Below, piece after piece: positions 16,862 through 26,260 of a stretch of 64,000 nucleotides of DNA (within the stretch, counting starts at the first letter, position 1; every line of letters starts with the position of its first letter). The stretch is from Clostridioides difficile. GTDB lineage: Bacteria; Bacillota; Clostridia; Peptostreptococcales; Peptostreptococcaceae. The notes beneath the pieces are model-generated. The model had not been told where the DNA came from, made no database searches, and worked only from the letters and a program-made list of their open reading frames with translations. A program made the translations under genes and the position numbers. The stretch spans positions 1-64,000 of the forward strand of contig NZ_JRHN01000041.1 of NCBI RefSeq assembly GCF_001299635.1, written 5' to 3'.

Positions 16862-19100
16862 TTTTTCCACCTCTCTCTGTAATTAACATAGGTCTGAAAC
16901 CTATATTTTTAGCAACAGATGAAGATAAACATATATTAAATCTTTTTGCTGACAAATCATCAACATCTTCAGTTTTTCCACGAATTGGTATTAATATATT
17001 TCCACTTGTATGTTCTATATTTTCATTGTTAATATCTTTTAATCCTGTAATAACTTTCTCTTTACATAAAGAAACTATATTGTGATAGTTCCATATGTCA
17101 TTATCATCTGCTATTATCTTTTCTTTTAAATCACTATTTCTTATGTATTTGTCCCAATCATTTTCTATTGGCCAACCGCCTTGGTTTTTATTAATTAGAC
17201 TTGAAGATGTATTTTTATATTCATCTTCTTTAAATAGTTCTAATTCACCTATAGCTACATATGAATCTACACGTTGAAAATTAAACTTATAATGTAAATA
17301 TTCTACTTGCGAATTAAAATAATGACAAGAAGTTGCTTTATTTCCTGAAGGCAAATTTGATGTTTCATATATCTTTTCGAAAATTGTATTATTATTACTT
17401 CCATATACAGTACAAGAGGATGGAGGTTGGATGGAGCCAGGACAATTTCTGTTGGTTAACACAAATCCACAAGTTAGTATTTTTTCTTTTTTTGATGATA
17501 TTTTTATATATGGATTAGCTTCAGAATTACTATGCCAACAGTCATAAGAATCTATATTAGTTTTGTTGAAAGCTAAATACGCAAGGTATCCTGCACTGTA
17601 TGTTGAACTTTGTTCTAGAATGTAGTCATCACTTTCATTTGATGTTAAAACTTTTTTTGGAAAAGATACAACTGTATCATCATTATAGGCTATACCTCCA
17701 TTTGGAATAGTATAATAATAGTTATTAATATAATCATATTCTTTCACACAATTACTAATAGTTGCAGTATTTTTAGTTGGTGATAAATCATAAAGATTGT
17801 CTCCAATTGCATTAGTAGATTTTAGTAGACATATTAGATTTTCTTCACTACCAGTCAGATTATATTCTATAGTTGCTGGGTCTATTGCTTTATCCCATAT
17901 TGCAAACTCTGATATTTTTCCAGTCAAACGAGTACCTGATTCTACAGAAAAACCTCTTCCTGGTTCTGCACCTAATACCAAATGATTTGTACTTCCATAT
18001 ATGATAGTACCATTTCGTTTTTCATCCAATTTTAAAGTTATTTCGTCATATACTTTAACTGATTCTCCATTATATAGTATATAAAAAGTCTTCCATCCAT
18101 TGTTAGATGAATCAATATTAAATCCAGAAATAAAATATAAAGTTGGAGAATTAGGATGATCTGTGGCAATCTCTATTCTAAGATATCTATCTTTTGGAAC
18201 ATAACAACATGCATAACCTCCAAGTTGTGTACAACTAAAAAACCTATGTTCTTCTCCAACTGTCCAGTCTTCTAAATATACTCTTATTTTTATTGTTATC
18301 TCTTTAGTAGTCTTAATTTTTTCTATAGGGATACTTACATATGATGATTTACCATCAAATACTAACGCATTTGGAGAAAACATTTTACAAGTTAATTTAC
18401 TTTTATTTAATTCATTCCATGAAATAGATGATTGAATATTTCTATCAGCAATAAATTTATTATTGTCAACTTTTATAAAATAAAACTTTCCATCTGGTGT
18501 ATCTGATGAAGTATCTACATCTATCCCTTCACAATTACAAATTCCAAGTTCTGAAAAATATCCTACCTTTCCAGAAATAGGAGCTGTATATCTGCAAGAA
18601 ATTATATCTCCTATTTGCATAGATTCTAATGTAGATTTTTTCGTTAATTTAGTTTCAATTAAATCAATCATATATCCATCTTCATCTATATCTATACAAT
18701 CAAAATCAAACCTAACACTATCATTGCTTTCAATCCTTACTATATGAATTTTCTTTTCTAAGTTCATTTTTTCAAAAGCAAGATATTGCCTTGTAGTTTC
18801 TCCATGAATAGAATAAATTTCATATTTAATATCATCTATGGTACATTTCATATTAGATGAATGACTGGGATATCTAGAATGAAAAATTCTTATTTTTGAG
18901 CCATAAAAAGCAAATTTGATATAGCTTGAATTTACTTCTTCTACAGTAGCATTTTCTGGTATGAACATTCCTGTGTTATTATAAAGACCTATACTTGTGT
19001 CTTTTTTCCATAACCCTATATATTTAAAACTATTGTTAATATTATTAATTCTTTTCCAGCCCTCTTCTGGTTGCAGTAATTGTTCACCAACTGTAGCCAT
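16854..19100 (-). CDS. Tail fibre/adhesin-like protein, type B, LamG plus discoidin-like domain
   Basis: A 748-aa protein. The head module (1-140; PEEGWKRINN) and type B middle (IGDIISCRYTAP, GYFSELGICNCEG) are followed by a LamG/concanavalin-like domain at about 240-445 (ALVFDGKSSYVSIP ... TGKISEFAIWDKAI). A discoidin-like domain follows at about 485-625 (ESDDYILEQSS, VYGSNN, YVAIGELELF), then the cap (NQGGWPIENDWD ... GFRPMLI). Compared with the 670-aa type B paralogue, the LamG domain stands exactly where that protein has its first discoidin domain. The ATG follows AGAAGGTG. A carbohydrate-binding role is inferred. Confidence 0.85.
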   Translation of the reverse strand: MATVGEQLLQPEEGWKRINNINNSFKYIGLWKKDTSIGLYNNTGMFIPENATVEEVNSSYIKFAFYGSKIRIFHSRYPSHSSNMKCTIDDIKYEIYSIHGETTRQYLAFEKMNLEKKIHIVRIESNDSVRFDFDCIDIDEDGYMIDLIETKLTKKSTLESMQIGDIISCRYTAPISGKVGYFSELGICNCEGIDVDTSSDTPDGKFYFIKVDNNKFIADRNIQSSISWNELNKSKLTCKMFSPNALVFDGKSSYVSIPIEKIKTTKEITIKIRVYLEDWTVGEEHRFFSCTQLGGYACCYVPKDRYLRIEIATDHPNSPTLYFISGFNIDSSNNGWKTFYILYNGESVKVYDEITLKLDEKRNGTIIYGSTNHLVLGAEPGRGFSVESGTRLTGKISEFAIWDKAIDPATIEYNLTGSEENLICLLKSTNAIGDNLYDLSPTKNTATISNCVKEYDYINNYYYTIPNGGIAYNDDTVVSFPKKVLTSNESDDYILEQSSTYSAGYLAYLAFNKTNIDSYDCWHSNSEANPYIKISSKKEKILTCGFVLTNRNCPGSIQPPSSCTVYGSNNNTIFEKIYETSNLPSGNKATSCHYFNSQVEYLHYKFNFQRVDSYVAIGELELFKEDEYKNTSSSLINKNQGGWPIENDWDKYIRNSDLKEKIIADDNDIWNYHNIVSLCKEKVITGLKDINNENIEHTSGNILIPIRGKTEDVDDLSAKRFNICLSSSVAKNIGFRPMLITERGGKNG

Positions 19101-19115
19101 TTATTCACCTTCTTT

Positions 19116-21479
19116 CTATGTAACACTGTCATTAGTAATATCTAATTCACAATCTATTAATTGTTTTATATATCTATCATCAATAAGAGTATCAGTTAAT
19201 CGATTATATTTTAAACCAGAATTCTTATGATATTCGTCTACATCAAATTCAATATCATATACTTTATCTTCTACTGAGATAATTCTATCGTTTATATCTT
19301 TTATATATTTTTGTTCTTCTATTATTTTATTGTTTAAAATATCAAAATTACTTTTTATTGCATCAAATAATTCTTCACTAAGTCCTCCACCACCAGCTAT
19401 TGGGAATTTATCTATGTTGTTTGGTGGAGGTAAAACTTTATCAAAGTTAATGATACTTGTATCAATACAATCTTTCACATAAATTTTATAGGCATCAATT
19501 ATAGCGTCTGAATCCATCAAGAACATTAATTTTATATTATTTGAATTTATTTGTGTAAAAGTGTTAATATCGCAGTAGGTAAATTCATTATCAGCTATTG
19601 AGTACAAAATATTAATACTGCCATGACCTAAAAAGAAAGGTTTAAAATGAGTATATGCTTTATCAAATAGAACTTTTTTAATTTCAAAATATTTACTTGT
19701 AAGTATTAACTTTTCTTTATTTTTATAAATTTTAAATTTTTTTATAATACGCTTAATATTATTGAATGTCATTAGTAATTCAAATTCATTAAAACCATCA
19801 CTATAATCATCTAATAATAAATTAAAGTTAATATTGTTAAAATCATCAACTATAGTTTCTTTTAATTTCCCATTTATAAAAATTTCTAGTTTGTTCATTA
19901 CATTTGATATATCCTCTATTGATAATATTAATTGATTTTCATATACTTGATTTGCTTTTAGTGTAGGTTCATAAGAATAAATGGTATTTGTTGGTATGAA
20001 CTCTTCATTATATCTATTTACATTAGAAATCATAAACATACTTAATTCATGAGTAAAAAAATTATTAACTCCATCACATCTTCTTGACATATATATGTTA
20101 TTACTTATATGTTCTTGAGGTAATTCAGATACGGTATCAAATTTTTTGAGTTTACCATTATGATACATTTTTACATATTTATAATCTTTAACCTCAAATA
20201 CAAAATGATGATAAATGTTTTTATCAAAACTTGAATAATCTATAAAAGAACTCAACGATGCATCTTTATCTATTTGGAATTTTAGCTTATTAGATTCTAT
20301 ATAAATTACATATCCTTTATTATGAGAAGAGTTTCTTGTATCAAATAATACATCTAGTGTATTATTTGTATTAAATTTCAAATAAAACTCTACTGAAAAA
20401 TTTTTAAAATGAGGATTAAAATTTTGTATTTGTAGATATCCAGATTTCATATTATAGAATTTATCAAATTTACCATCATCAGACATTGTTACTCCATTAT
20501 TATTTATAACTTTGGGATTATAACTGCTATCTACTACTTCTGTGCCATTTAGAAAAAAGACAGTGTTTTCATCAATCCCTTGTCTATGATGATATACTTT
20601 TTCTTCTACAGTTTTAATGTCATTGTATTCAATAACAAATTTTATTTCATTTTCTCCAGTTATGTATTTTTCATCATATATAATATCAAATATTAAGTTT
20701 TCAAAAATATCAATATACTCTTTTTCCACTTCATCATTTATATAAACTTTAACTTTATTTACAGTAGTTGTATTTGATAATACATTAAAACTTATCTGAT
20801 GTTCTGTTTGCTCCATTATCTCAATGTTAGGAGAGTAATCGTATGGTTCTGTTGACAATGTAAAATCTTCTGTCCACCTTGCCACATTAGAAATTCTAAA
20901 TTCATCTATTCTATGATTTGAGGTTCTAGTAGAATCATTTTCCCATCCACCACCTAAGATTAAATCTCTACCTGTTCCATTTATATCTACATTGTAATCA
21001 ATAAAAGAACATGCGAATTTTCCATCAATATAAATGCTTAAATTATAGTTTTTGTATATAAAGCACACATGTTGCCAACAATTGACCTTTATGACTTTAG
21101 TTGAAGTAAATAATTGGTTTCTTACTGTTGAACCATTGGTTAGCATAATACGAATTGAACCGTTATCTTCTATTCTAATAACAAATCCATTGTTAACTCC
21201 ACCCTGATAGTATCCTTTACCTAAAATATCAAAAGTTGTAGGAGTGCTCAATGAATTCATATACAATCTAAAATCGATAGTCCATTCCTCATTTAATTTA
21301 TATGAACCATCTGGAACTCTCAATCGTTGGTTTACATTTGTAAAATTAAAACATTTTCCAAAACAACCATCATCTATAATTTGAGCACCACCAGAAGTTA
21401 TCTCTATATTATTAAAACTGCTATCAGTAAAATCTTCTGCTTTTAAGTACACCAAAGTATATTTATCTATTCCTTGCAT
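19116..21479 (-). CDS. Tail fibre-like protein with two LamG domains
   Basis: A 787-aa protein. Residues 1-205 form a LamG domain (YLKAEDFTDSS, FTNVNQRLRVPDGS, EWTIDFRLY, IYIDGKFACSF, RIDEFRISNVARW). A short Ig-like beta linker follows, then a second LamG domain at about 300-500 (TVFFLNGTEVVDSS, FSVEFYLKF, MFMISNVNRY) and another linker. The beta domain shared with the type A fibres (about 600-690) and a helical C-terminal tail complete it. The last 40 residues (DEYHKN ... TDTLIDDRYI ... LIDC) match the end of the protein encoded just upstream. The ATG follows a GTGAGGTGAT ribosome site. Confidence 0.84.
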   Translation of the reverse strand: MQGIDKYTLVYLKAEDFTDSSFNNIEITSGGAQIIDDGCFGKCFNFTNVNQRLRVPDGSYKLNEEWTIDFRLYMNSLSTPTTFDILGKGYYQGGVNNGFVIRIEDNGSIRIMLTNGSTVRNQLFTSTKVIKVNCWQHVCFIYKNYNLSIYIDGKFACSFIDYNVDINGTGRDLILGGGWENDSTRTSNHRIDEFRISNVARWTEDFTLSTEPYDYSPNIEIMEQTEHQISFNVLSNTTTVNKVKVYINDEVEKEYIDIFENLIFDIIYDEKYITGENEIKFVIEYNDIKTVEEKVYHHRQGIDENTVFFLNGTEVVDSSYNPKVINNNGVTMSDDGKFDKFYNMKSGYLQIQNFNPHFKNFSVEFYLKFNTNNTLDVLFDTRNSSHNKGYVIYIESNKLKFQIDKDASLSSFIDYSSFDKNIYHHFVFEVKDYKYVKMYHNGKLKKFDTVSELPQEHISNNIYMSRRCDGVNNFFTHELSMFMISNVNRYNEEFIPTNTIYSYEPTLKANQVYENQLILSIEDISNVMNKLEIFINGKLKETIVDDFNNINFNLLLDDYSDGFNEFELLMTFNNIKRIIKKFKIYKNKEKLILTSKYFEIKKVLFDKAYTHFKPFFLGHGSINILYSIADNEFTYCDINTFTQINSNNIKLMFLMDSDAIIDAYKIYVKDCIDTSIINFDKVLPPPNNIDKFPIAGGGGLSEELFDAIKSNFDILNNKIIEEQKYIKDINDRIISVEDKVYDIEFDVDEYHKNSGLKYNRLTDTLIDDRYIKQLIDCELDITNDSVT

Positions 21480-21493
21480 CTTATCACCTCACT

Positions 21494-22015
21494 TTATGTA
21501 ACATTGTCATTATTTATATCAATCTTACAATCAATTAGATTTTGTATATAGTCATCATTTATCAAAGTATCAGTAAAACTATTTTTATTCAAATTGGTGT
21601 TTTTATGATACTCATCTACAATAAGTTTTGTTTTTGCAAGTTCATCTTCTAAACGATTCACTTCGCCCAATACATTAACTACAAACTCTTTTAGTTCCAA
21701 ATTATTACCATTTAGTATAACTACATTTTGTTCTAACACTTTTACTCTTTCAATAAGGGGAGTTATATCAGCTACACCACCAGAACCTCCACCAATCTCC
21801 CCATTTTCTATCCTTCTATTAATAATATCTATATCTTCTCTGTTACTTCTTATATTATTTACATTAATATTTATATTGTTGTCTATATCATCTAATTTTT
21901 TATTCAATCCAGTAATAGCTTTTATTGGATGTTGATCTTCTATATCCGTATTTTTTAATTGATTATGGTCATTTAAATATTCTGTTTTTCCATATCTTTT
22001 TATTTTTACACCCAT
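21494..22015 (-). CDS. Coiled-coil tail fibre connector-like protein
   Basis: About 173 aa starting MGVKIKRYGKTEYLND. A longer reading from 22066 would overlap the upstream gene and lacks a ribosome site; the ATG at 22015 has AGGTGGTAGGTGAG before it. The N-terminus carries DQHPIKAITGL, a motif common in Firmicute phage tail/baseplate-associated proteins. A coiled coil (about 30-75) with DIDNNI repeats and a Gly-rich spacer (GEIGGGSGG) follow, then a second coiled coil. The C-terminal tail, about 40 residues, matches that of the 787-aa LamG protein. It may form a trimeric stalk or provide a shared docking tail; this is inferred. Confidence 0.78.
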   Translation of the reverse strand: MGVKIKRYGKTEYLNDHNQLKNTDIEDQHPIKAITGLNKKLDDIDNNININVNNIRSNREDIDIINRRIENGEIGGGSGGVADITPLIERVKVLEQNVVILNGNNLELKEFVVNVLGEVNRLEDELAKTKLIVDEYHKNTNLNKNSFTDTLINDDYIQNLIDCKIDINNDNVT

Positions 22016-22028
22016 CTCACCTACCACC

Positions 22029-23108
22029 TTACATGAATATAATATTAAAACTATATTTATCATCAATTGTTATGCAACTAGAGTCCTTTATTATTTTAAT
22101 CAAAAACTTAGTTGTAGTTCCAGGCAACAAACTAACCTCTAGTTCTTTAAATAAATCAGAATTTCCACTTGAATCCCCATATGGCATCAAATAAGCCATG
22201 CTATTGCCTTTATCATAACTAGAAACTCCTACTATTTTTAAAATTCCAGTTTTAGTAAGATTTCCTTCATTTACTACTTTTAACTCATAAACTCTATCTT
22301 TACCTTGTACTAATCCTAAATCAAAATCACCATTATTTATATTAGCTTCATCCACAATAAATTTAATTTCTGGTTCAAATGAATACACATCTCCACCATA
22401 CAACTTATCTATAGTCACACTGTCAAATAATCTACCTTCACTTTCAACTTCTATCCTTACATTGTTTATTGGAAAAAGTTTTGATGATAAATCAACTACA
22501 ACAGAATCTTTAGTATATTTCATATCTATCTTTGTAACTATTTCTTCATTATTTTCATCATATATTTTAATATTTTGTGTTTTATCAATTCCTATAAGTG
22601 TTATAAAATTACTCTTATACATTTCACAATTAAATATTTCTAATGAATTTTTATTATCATTTAGATAATATCCTATAGAATTAGAATCAAGTAATTTTGT
22701 ACTTCCAAAATCTTCCCAATTTAATCCATCTTTTGATGCTCTAAGATTTAATACAAAGTTCTCAGAATATATTACTTTTAAATATGAATAATATATTAAT
22801 TCCATTTCTGCTGATAGTTCACATTCTATGTAATTTTCTGTAATAGACTTTACTATACAGCCACCATTATTAGATTCTTTTGGTTCATATCTTATATGTG
22901 TTTGAAATACATATCCAGACTCTTTTGGACATGGTATCAATAATTCTGTTTTGTCAGCATTTTCAAGTATTTTAATAGAATCACCTGTAAAGGTGATTCT
23001 ATTATTATCACTTGGAAATATATCCCATAGAGGATTCATTGCACCATTGAATTCCTCACTAAATATATGTCCTGTAGATATTTTATTCAATTTTTTTTTA
23101 CTCTGCAT
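22029..23108 (-). CDS. Beta-rich tail protein with a concanavalin-like N-terminal domain
   Basis: About 359 aa. The N-terminal 180 residues (FSEEFNGAMNPLWDIF, GYVFQTHIRYEP, LNLRASKDGLNWEDFGS) look like the DUF1349/concanavalin-like fold of glycan-binding or glycosidase-accessory domains. The rest is beta-sandwich-like, ending in a domain with GLVQGKDRVYELKVVNEG. I see no catalytic acid pair that would support enzyme activity. A TTG nine bases upstream gives a longer reading, but the ATG at 23108 is spaced correctly from AAGGG. The start lies inside the end of the upstream 71-aa gene (11-base overlap). Confidence 0.78.
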   Translation of the reverse strand: MQSKKKLNKISTGHIFSEEFNGAMNPLWDIFPSDNNRITFTGDSIKILENADKTELLIPCPKESGYVFQTHIRYEPKESNNGGCIVKSITENYIECELSAEMELIYYSYLKVIYSENFVLNLRASKDGLNWEDFGSTKLLDSNSIGYYLNDNKNSLEIFNCEMYKSNFITLIGIDKTQNIKIYDENNEEIVTKIDMKYTKDSVVVDLSSKLFPINNVRIEVESEGRLFDSVTIDKLYGGDVYSFEPEIKFIVDEANINNGDFDLGLVQGKDRVYELKVVNEGNLTKTGILKIVGVSSYDKGNSMAYLMPYGDSSGNSDLFKELEVSLLPGTTTKFLIKIIKDSSCITIDDKYSFNIIFM

Positions 23109-23313
23109 GAACTTCAACCCTTATACTAGTTACTTTACATATCTGAAAATTTTCATACCCATATTTTTTCACTAGTGATTTAGTAGTTGCTATTGCTGAT
23201 TGTAAAGTTGGCATGTCACATACTACTCTCCAAAATTCATTTGCTTCATTTGGTGGTCCAGATAATACATTTTGATTTACTTTCTCTTTGTATTGAATTT
23301 GATAATTTACCAT
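23098..23313 (-). CDS. Small tail-module protein
   Basis: A 71-aa soluble protein of unknown family with a compact alpha/beta look (NEFWRVVCDMPTLQSAIATTKSLVKKYGYENFQICKV would be helix then strand). The ATG at 23313 has a weak GAAGGGA site upstream. It sits between the 964-aa structural protein and the adhesin-like genes and overlaps the next gene, so it is part of the same transcript. No function can be given. Confidence 0.68.
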   Translation of the reverse strand: MVNYQIQYKEKVNQNVLSGPPNEANEFWRVVCDMPTLQSAIATTKSLVKKYGYENFQICKVTSIRVEVHAE

Positions 23314-23365
23314 AATATCTCTTCCCTTCTAACATTTTTGATAATTACTTAGTAATTTATACTTG

Positions 23366-26260
23366 TTATTTCCTGATTACTCTTCGTCTACCTTTTTCTT
23401 TATTATCATGATGTTTAAACATGTAATCTTTAAATGTATCAAGTGCATATGCAACTTGTACTGAGTTTTGAATTCCCAATTTAACTTGTGTATCCTCTAT
23501 AGATTCACCTGCAATAGTTAACATATCTATCAAATATTCAACAGTTTTATTCGTTTTTCCAAGCTTTCCAAGATACTTTATATTAACAGATTTATTGAAC
23601 ATATCTTTTATTTTAAAAACTGCTATATCTATGAAAGATTCCTCATTATCATAAAAAAACAAAATTTCTACTTCTTTAATTTCTTTTGGAATTGTCAAAT
23701 CTATATTATAAGAGGGCTTTTCATCTCCTAAAAATGTATAAATTGCTTCTCCTATATGTATTTCTAACACGCCACTATTTTCCATATAAGCTTTAAATTT
23801 TAATTGTAAATCAAATTCTTGATTAACTTTAAATTTTAACCCAGAGTTTACACCTTTTTCTTGACTTGATAAAACAAAATCATCGGTCAATACTAAGTTA
23901 TCAATATATAGTATATTTTTTTCTAAATTTCCCAGCGTTTTTTTAGAATAATCAATCTCACAATCTTCTCTTATATACACAACTTCATACTCTGAATTAC
24001 ATAATATACTCATTTCTGCATACCACAAGAAAAGTTTCAATGTTCTTTCAAGATGTGGTATTTTGCATCTATCCCAATAGTATTTTTCACCTATATATTT
24101 CATGGTTGAATCTATTAAATCTTTTATAGCTTTTTCAGGCTCTATACCAGCATATCTATAAATATTATGCCTCCATTGATTGTATAGTGTGTCAAGAACA
24201 TACTTCATAACAGAAACATCAATATTTATAACATCTATTGCTATATTTGCAAAATAATCTACTGGATTTTCTATAGGCAATTCAATTACTTGGTTTCCTG
24301 CTTGTGTATATTTTTTTACATACTTATCCTTATCTAATATTATGAGGTTATCACCAAATATCTTATCTTTATATATATTATAATCAAAACCGTTTTTAGG
24401 AAGAATCAATTCATCTTGACTTCCATCAATAACCACAAATTCAGGAAAATATTCTGTTGCAACTCCAAAAAAGCCATCATTATTTTTATATGTAGGTAAC
24501 TTTGAAAATTTTAATTCAATTGGCGATTCATTAGATGATACACCTTTAATTTTTTTTATTATTCCAAATTGAATTTGATACATATTATAGAGATTAGTAT
24601 TACATTTATATAATTCGTCTATACAACTTGGAATACTTAATAAATTACCCTCTTTATAAAAATTCGTCAGATTTGAATCATAAAATATCTTAAAGTCATT
24701 TTTTTGTATTGTTCCTTTTTCAAATTCTTTATTTATTAGAAGTGTATATTTGCTACTTTCTAATAGCTTATATATATAGTTTTCAAATACATACAATGAA
24801 GATTTTGAAAGATATTCTGGTGATATAATTGAGTCAATAAGATACAAATTACCCTCTTGATATTTTCCAAACAACTCATACTCAGTTATTGATGTTTCCT
24901 TATTGTTAGATTTTGATATTAATAAGTTATATTCATCATTTTTAAAATCAAACTTTGGATTGTAGTATTTGGAAAATAAATCTGTACTAGAAATATAAAT
25001 TTTTCGATTGTCAGCCTTTCTTGTATTCATATCTAGGTTATATAAATTAAATGTAGGCTTTCCTTTTATAAAATCATAACTATCTAGTATCTCATATATT
25101 TGAATATTTGAACCTGCATGTGTAAAAATTTTAATATTATCTACAACATGAAGACTACCATCTATGTTTTTTTCAATATTGTCTAGTAAATTATATAACT
25201 CTATATAATCTTCACCTTTATATAATTTATATTTAGATTCTAAAAATGTTTGTATTTTACTTGAATATCCCTTTGATAAATACTTTTTATCTTCTATAAG
25301 TATTTGTTTATTAAAATTATTTCTCAGTTTTATATTCTCATTTATTAAAATCTCTGACATGTTTGGCATATCAATAAAATAGGGCAAATTAATATATATA
25401 TTAGATGAAGAATTTGATGTAGATGTTTTATTTTCTTCAATAAAAACATTCCTCAAATCTCCATCTTTTATAAGTTTTTGTAAATCTATAGATAGATTTT
25501 CAGTATAACCTTCAACCAACTTTGGTTTTTCCATAAAGATTTTATTATTTATTGAACTTTTAAGATTTATATAATCATTTATATTTATTTTTTTGTCTAA
25601 GTCTCTAATATTTTTTTCAAAATCAAGTATGTATGTATCATTTTCTGTTTCACTTATATTTACATCTATATTGTCTCCAAAAATTTGTTTACTTGGTGTG
25701 CCTATCATATCCTCATAATCATAATTTTTTAGATACTTATCAATATTACTTACTTCTGTTATATTGTCTTGGCAAGATAATGTGTTTTGATTAGTCCGAA
25801 ATGTATTATAATCATTATTTATTTGAATTTTATTTCTAGTATCTTTATATTCTACAAATAGTAGATATTCTATAATTGATTTATCTAAATATTGCTCTTC
25901 TCTAATTAAATACTTCAATGCATCATTAAAATTTCTAAATTCCTTAAGACCTTTATAAAAACTTATACATTCATCACTATTTTTATCATATAGCTTTTTA
26001 TATATTTTATTTATACATATATTCTTAACTGATATTGGTTGTAAAGACTTTTTACTTTTTATAAAAAATTTCTGCTTTTTACTAATATTCATTGACTTTA
26101 TATCATTTTTTAACCTCAACAAAGTATTGCCTATATTGCTTTCTGTGTGTTCACACTCTATCTTATAAAATAAACTTATAGAGTTTTCATCCCCAGAAAG
26201 ATTATATTTAAAATTAGCACTGACGAAAACGCCAGTGCTAAACTTAAAAGTTGCAATCAT
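23366..26260 (-). CDS. Very large tail structural protein (baseplate-like)
   Basis: A 964-aa Lys/Asn/Asp-rich protein. I recognise no family. Residues about 1-120 are beta-rich, and 120-640 alternate short strands and charged loops. Residues about 670-740 hold a helical segment with aromatic residues (VLDTLYNQWRHNIYRYAG, RTLKLFLWYAEMS). Residues about 770-900 form a beta domain, and the C-terminus is helical and basic (KEKGRRRVIRK). The ATG abuts the preceding stop (TAGATG) with only a weak GAAGAA site, so it is likely translated by coupling. A hairpin lies 20-47 bases into the gene. Size and neighbourhood suggest a baseplate or fibre-attachment component. Confidence 0.8.
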   Translation of the reverse strand: MIATFKFSTGVFVSANFKYNLSGDENSISLFYKIECEHTESNIGNTLLRLKNDIKSMNISKKQKFFIKSKKSLQPISVKNICINKIYKKLYDKNSDECISFYKGLKEFRNFNDALKYLIREEQYLDKSIIEYLLFVEYKDTRNKIQINNDYNTFRTNQNTLSCQDNITEVSNIDKYLKNYDYEDMIGTPSKQIFGDNIDVNISETENDTYILDFEKNIRDLDKKININDYINLKSSINNKIFMEKPKLVEGYTENLSIDLQKLIKDGDLRNVFIEENKTSTSNSSSNIYINLPYFIDMPNMSEILINENIKLRNNFNKQILIEDKKYLSKGYSSKIQTFLESKYKLYKGEDYIELYNLLDNIEKNIDGSLHVVDNIKIFTHAGSNIQIYEILDSYDFIKGKPTFNLYNLDMNTRKADNRKIYISSTDLFSKYYNPKFDFKNDEYNLLISKSNNKETSITEYELFGKYQEGNLYLIDSIISPEYLSKSSLYVFENYIYKLLESSKYTLLINKEFEKGTIQKNDFKIFYDSNLTNFYKEGNLLSIPSCIDELYKCNTNLYNMYQIQFGIIKKIKGVSSNESPIELKFSKLPTYKNNDGFFGVATEYFPEFVVIDGSQDELILPKNGFDYNIYKDKIFGDNLIILDKDKYVKKYTQAGNQVIELPIENPVDYFANIAIDVINIDVSVMKYVLDTLYNQWRHNIYRYAGIEPEKAIKDLIDSTMKYIGEKYYWDRCKIPHLERTLKLFLWYAEMSILCNSEYEVVYIREDCEIDYSKKTLGNLEKNILYIDNLVLTDDFVLSSQEKGVNSGLKFKVNQEFDLQLKFKAYMENSGVLEIHIGEAIYTFLGDEKPSYNIDLTIPKEIKEVEILFFYDNEESFIDIAVFKIKDMFNKSVNIKYLGKLGKTNKTVEYLIDMLTIAGESIEDTQVKLGIQNSVQVAYALDTFKDYMFKHHDNKEKGRRRVIRK
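26214..26241 (-). other. Start-proximal hairpin in the 964-aa gene
   Basis: Nine-base arms TTAGCACTG (26214-26222) and CAGTGCTAA (26233-26241) can extend by CG/CG around an AAAA loop. It lies about 20-47 bases after the start codon of a gene that has almost no ribosome site of its own, so it may affect coupled translation. Confidence 0.4.

Noticed and set aside
21494-22066. Longer start for the coiled-coil protein
   Set aside because: The extra 17 codons overlap the upstream gene and lack a ribosome site; the start at 22015 has a strong one.
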